Of a stretch of DNA of 46,393 bases, positions 45,641 through 46,393 are shown in pieces. The number at the start of each line of letters is the position of its first letter. Within the stretch, counting starts at the first letter, position 1. Source of the DNA: Nautiliaceae bacterium (GTDB lineage Bacteria; Campylobacterota; Campylobacteria; Campylobacterales; Nautiliaceae). The stretch covers positions 1-46,393 of the forward strand of contig JALVVX010000024.1 in the NCBI GenBank assembly GCA_027038555.1, written 5' to 3'. A program made the position numbers and the translations under genes. The notes below the pieces were generated by a model that saw only the letters and a list, made by a program, of their open reading frames with translations, had not been told where the DNA came from and searched no databases.

Positions 45641-46393
45641 TTAAACATATGCCTTATAAAATTTAATCCCGCCTACCCATACTTCTTCAAGCAAATTTTC
45701 TTTTAATAAATCGTTAAAAATTTTTTGAGTATGCTCGTCAAAAACATTTTCAACATCACTTTGACTAAACGGTCTTTTTTTAAGAGTGTTTAAAAGTTCT
45801 TCTTTTGTTAAATTTTCAATTTTATAATTTATTTTTTTACGTGTGGGAATAAATACATTTTGATTTTTTATATATTCGGCAAGTTCAAAAAGTCTATCCG
45901 TGCTTACACCTTCAACTTTATAAGCCGGAGGCCTGTCAATAGTTGAGATATCAACTCTATTAGGATTGATTTTAGCCAAAACATCATTTAATTTTTTAAA
46001 TTCTTCATCTTTATCATTTATACCTTTAACAACAAGAATTTCAATAATAAGCTCACCTTTATAAATTTTTCTGAACTCAATAATTCCATTAATTATTTCC
46101 TGCAAATTTATATTTTTATGAGGTCTGTCTATTTTTTTAAATATTTTCTCATCTGCACTGTCTAAGGAAAGTTTTACAATATCAAGTTTTTTCAGAGCAT
46201 TTTGAATGTTTTTTCTATTAATGGTAGATGAATTGCTTAATATAAGAAGTTTTTTATTAAGTGTTTTTAGTTTATCAATAAGTTCGTTTAAATAAGGATA
46301 TAATGTAGGCTCTCCGTTGCTCGTAATCGTAAGCACTTCAAAATCAAATTCATCAACCGCTTTTTTTACCTCATCGAATATTTCTTCAACCTT
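45641..46393 (-). CDS. radical SAM protein, N-terminus outside the window
   Basis: The frame stays open to the window end (250 codons visible), so the 5' end, with the expected CX3CX2C iron-sulfur site, is missing. The SAM-binding GGE-like motif is seen as SNGEPTLYPYLNEL. Further barrel features are LLILSNSSTI, KLSLDSADEKIFKKIDRPH and IIEILVVKGIND. The C-terminal ~70 residues look like a winged helix (LTKEELLNTLKKRPFSQSDVENVF). The substrate is unknown. Related proteins are often annotated as MoaA-like or general Fe-S oxidoreductases. Confidence 0.85.
   Translation of the reverse strand, partial: KVEEIFDEVKKAVDEFDFEVLTITSNGEPTLYPYLNELIDKLKTLNKKLLILSNSSTINRKNIQNALKKLDIVKLSLDSADEKIFKKIDRPHKNINLQEIINGIIEFRKIYKGELIIEILVVKGINDKDEEFKKLNDVLAKINPNRVDISTIDRPPAYKVEGVSTDRLFELAEYIKNQNVFIPTRKKINYKIENLTKEELLNTLKKRPFSQSDVENVFDEHTQKIFNDLLKENLLEEVWVGGIKFYKAYV

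Overview
The window is AT-rich, gene-dense bacterial chromosome. Both ATP-citrate lyase genes (aclB-aclA) are present, which marks a reductive TCA cycle autotroph. The proteins, the tmRNA and a gene order ileS / small membrane ORF / gatA / guaB that I remember from Campylobacter all point to Campylobacterota. My best guess is a thermophilic vent autotroph of the Nautiliales type (Nautilia, Caminibacter or Lebetimonas). That placement is inferred from gene content; no search was run.

Layout. 1-153: possible end of a CRISPR repeat plus AT-rich spacer. 154-4039 (-): aclB, aclA and a pseudopilin. 4119-5830 (-): trpG/pabA and a multi-pass membrane protein. 5880-6776 (+): metF. 6773-9917 (-): TAXI-type TRAP transporter. 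10024-15673 (-): ileS, a 48-aa membrane ORF, gatA, guaB. 15708-16511 (-): ppk2. 16559-20235 (+): cinA-like, ribB with a decayed GCHII domain, hemH, dtd, DUF2914. 20304-23483 (-): hrcA-grpE-dnaK with a consensus promoter and a CIRCE-like operator. 23602-26377 (-): panB-ruvB-perM. 26432-27768 (+): trpA and a phosphatase. 27915-28290 (+): tmRNA, followed by an ~0.9 kb stretch bounded by copies of the tmRNA 3' end. 29276-30259 (+): two DUF genes. 30290-32751 (-): asnB-corA. 32792-34641: two unrecognised convergent genes. 34759-45042: a complete Lap-type biofilm adhesin system. 45105-46393 (-): a membrane protein and a partial radical SAM gene.

The most coherent system is the Lap locus. A type I secretion channel (TolC, ABC exporter with C39-like domain, HlyD adaptor), a LuxR-type regulator and an unusually small (802 aa) LapA-like adhesin are encoded on one strand. 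The periplasmic protease LapG and its c-di-GMP-linked receptor LapD converge on them from the other strand. The adhesin carries an N-terminal retention module, a histidine-rich linker and a TAAG di-alanine motif, which is the LapG cleavage signature.

Genome habits seen repeatedly: ATGA/TTGA/GTGA/TAATG coupled starts, TTG start codons with good Shine-Dalgarno spacing, stop codons inside terminator hairpins, and convergent gene pairs that overlap by exactly TTAA. At the tmRNA, both mature ends lie inside precursor hairpins, and the 3' hairpin looks like the terminator.
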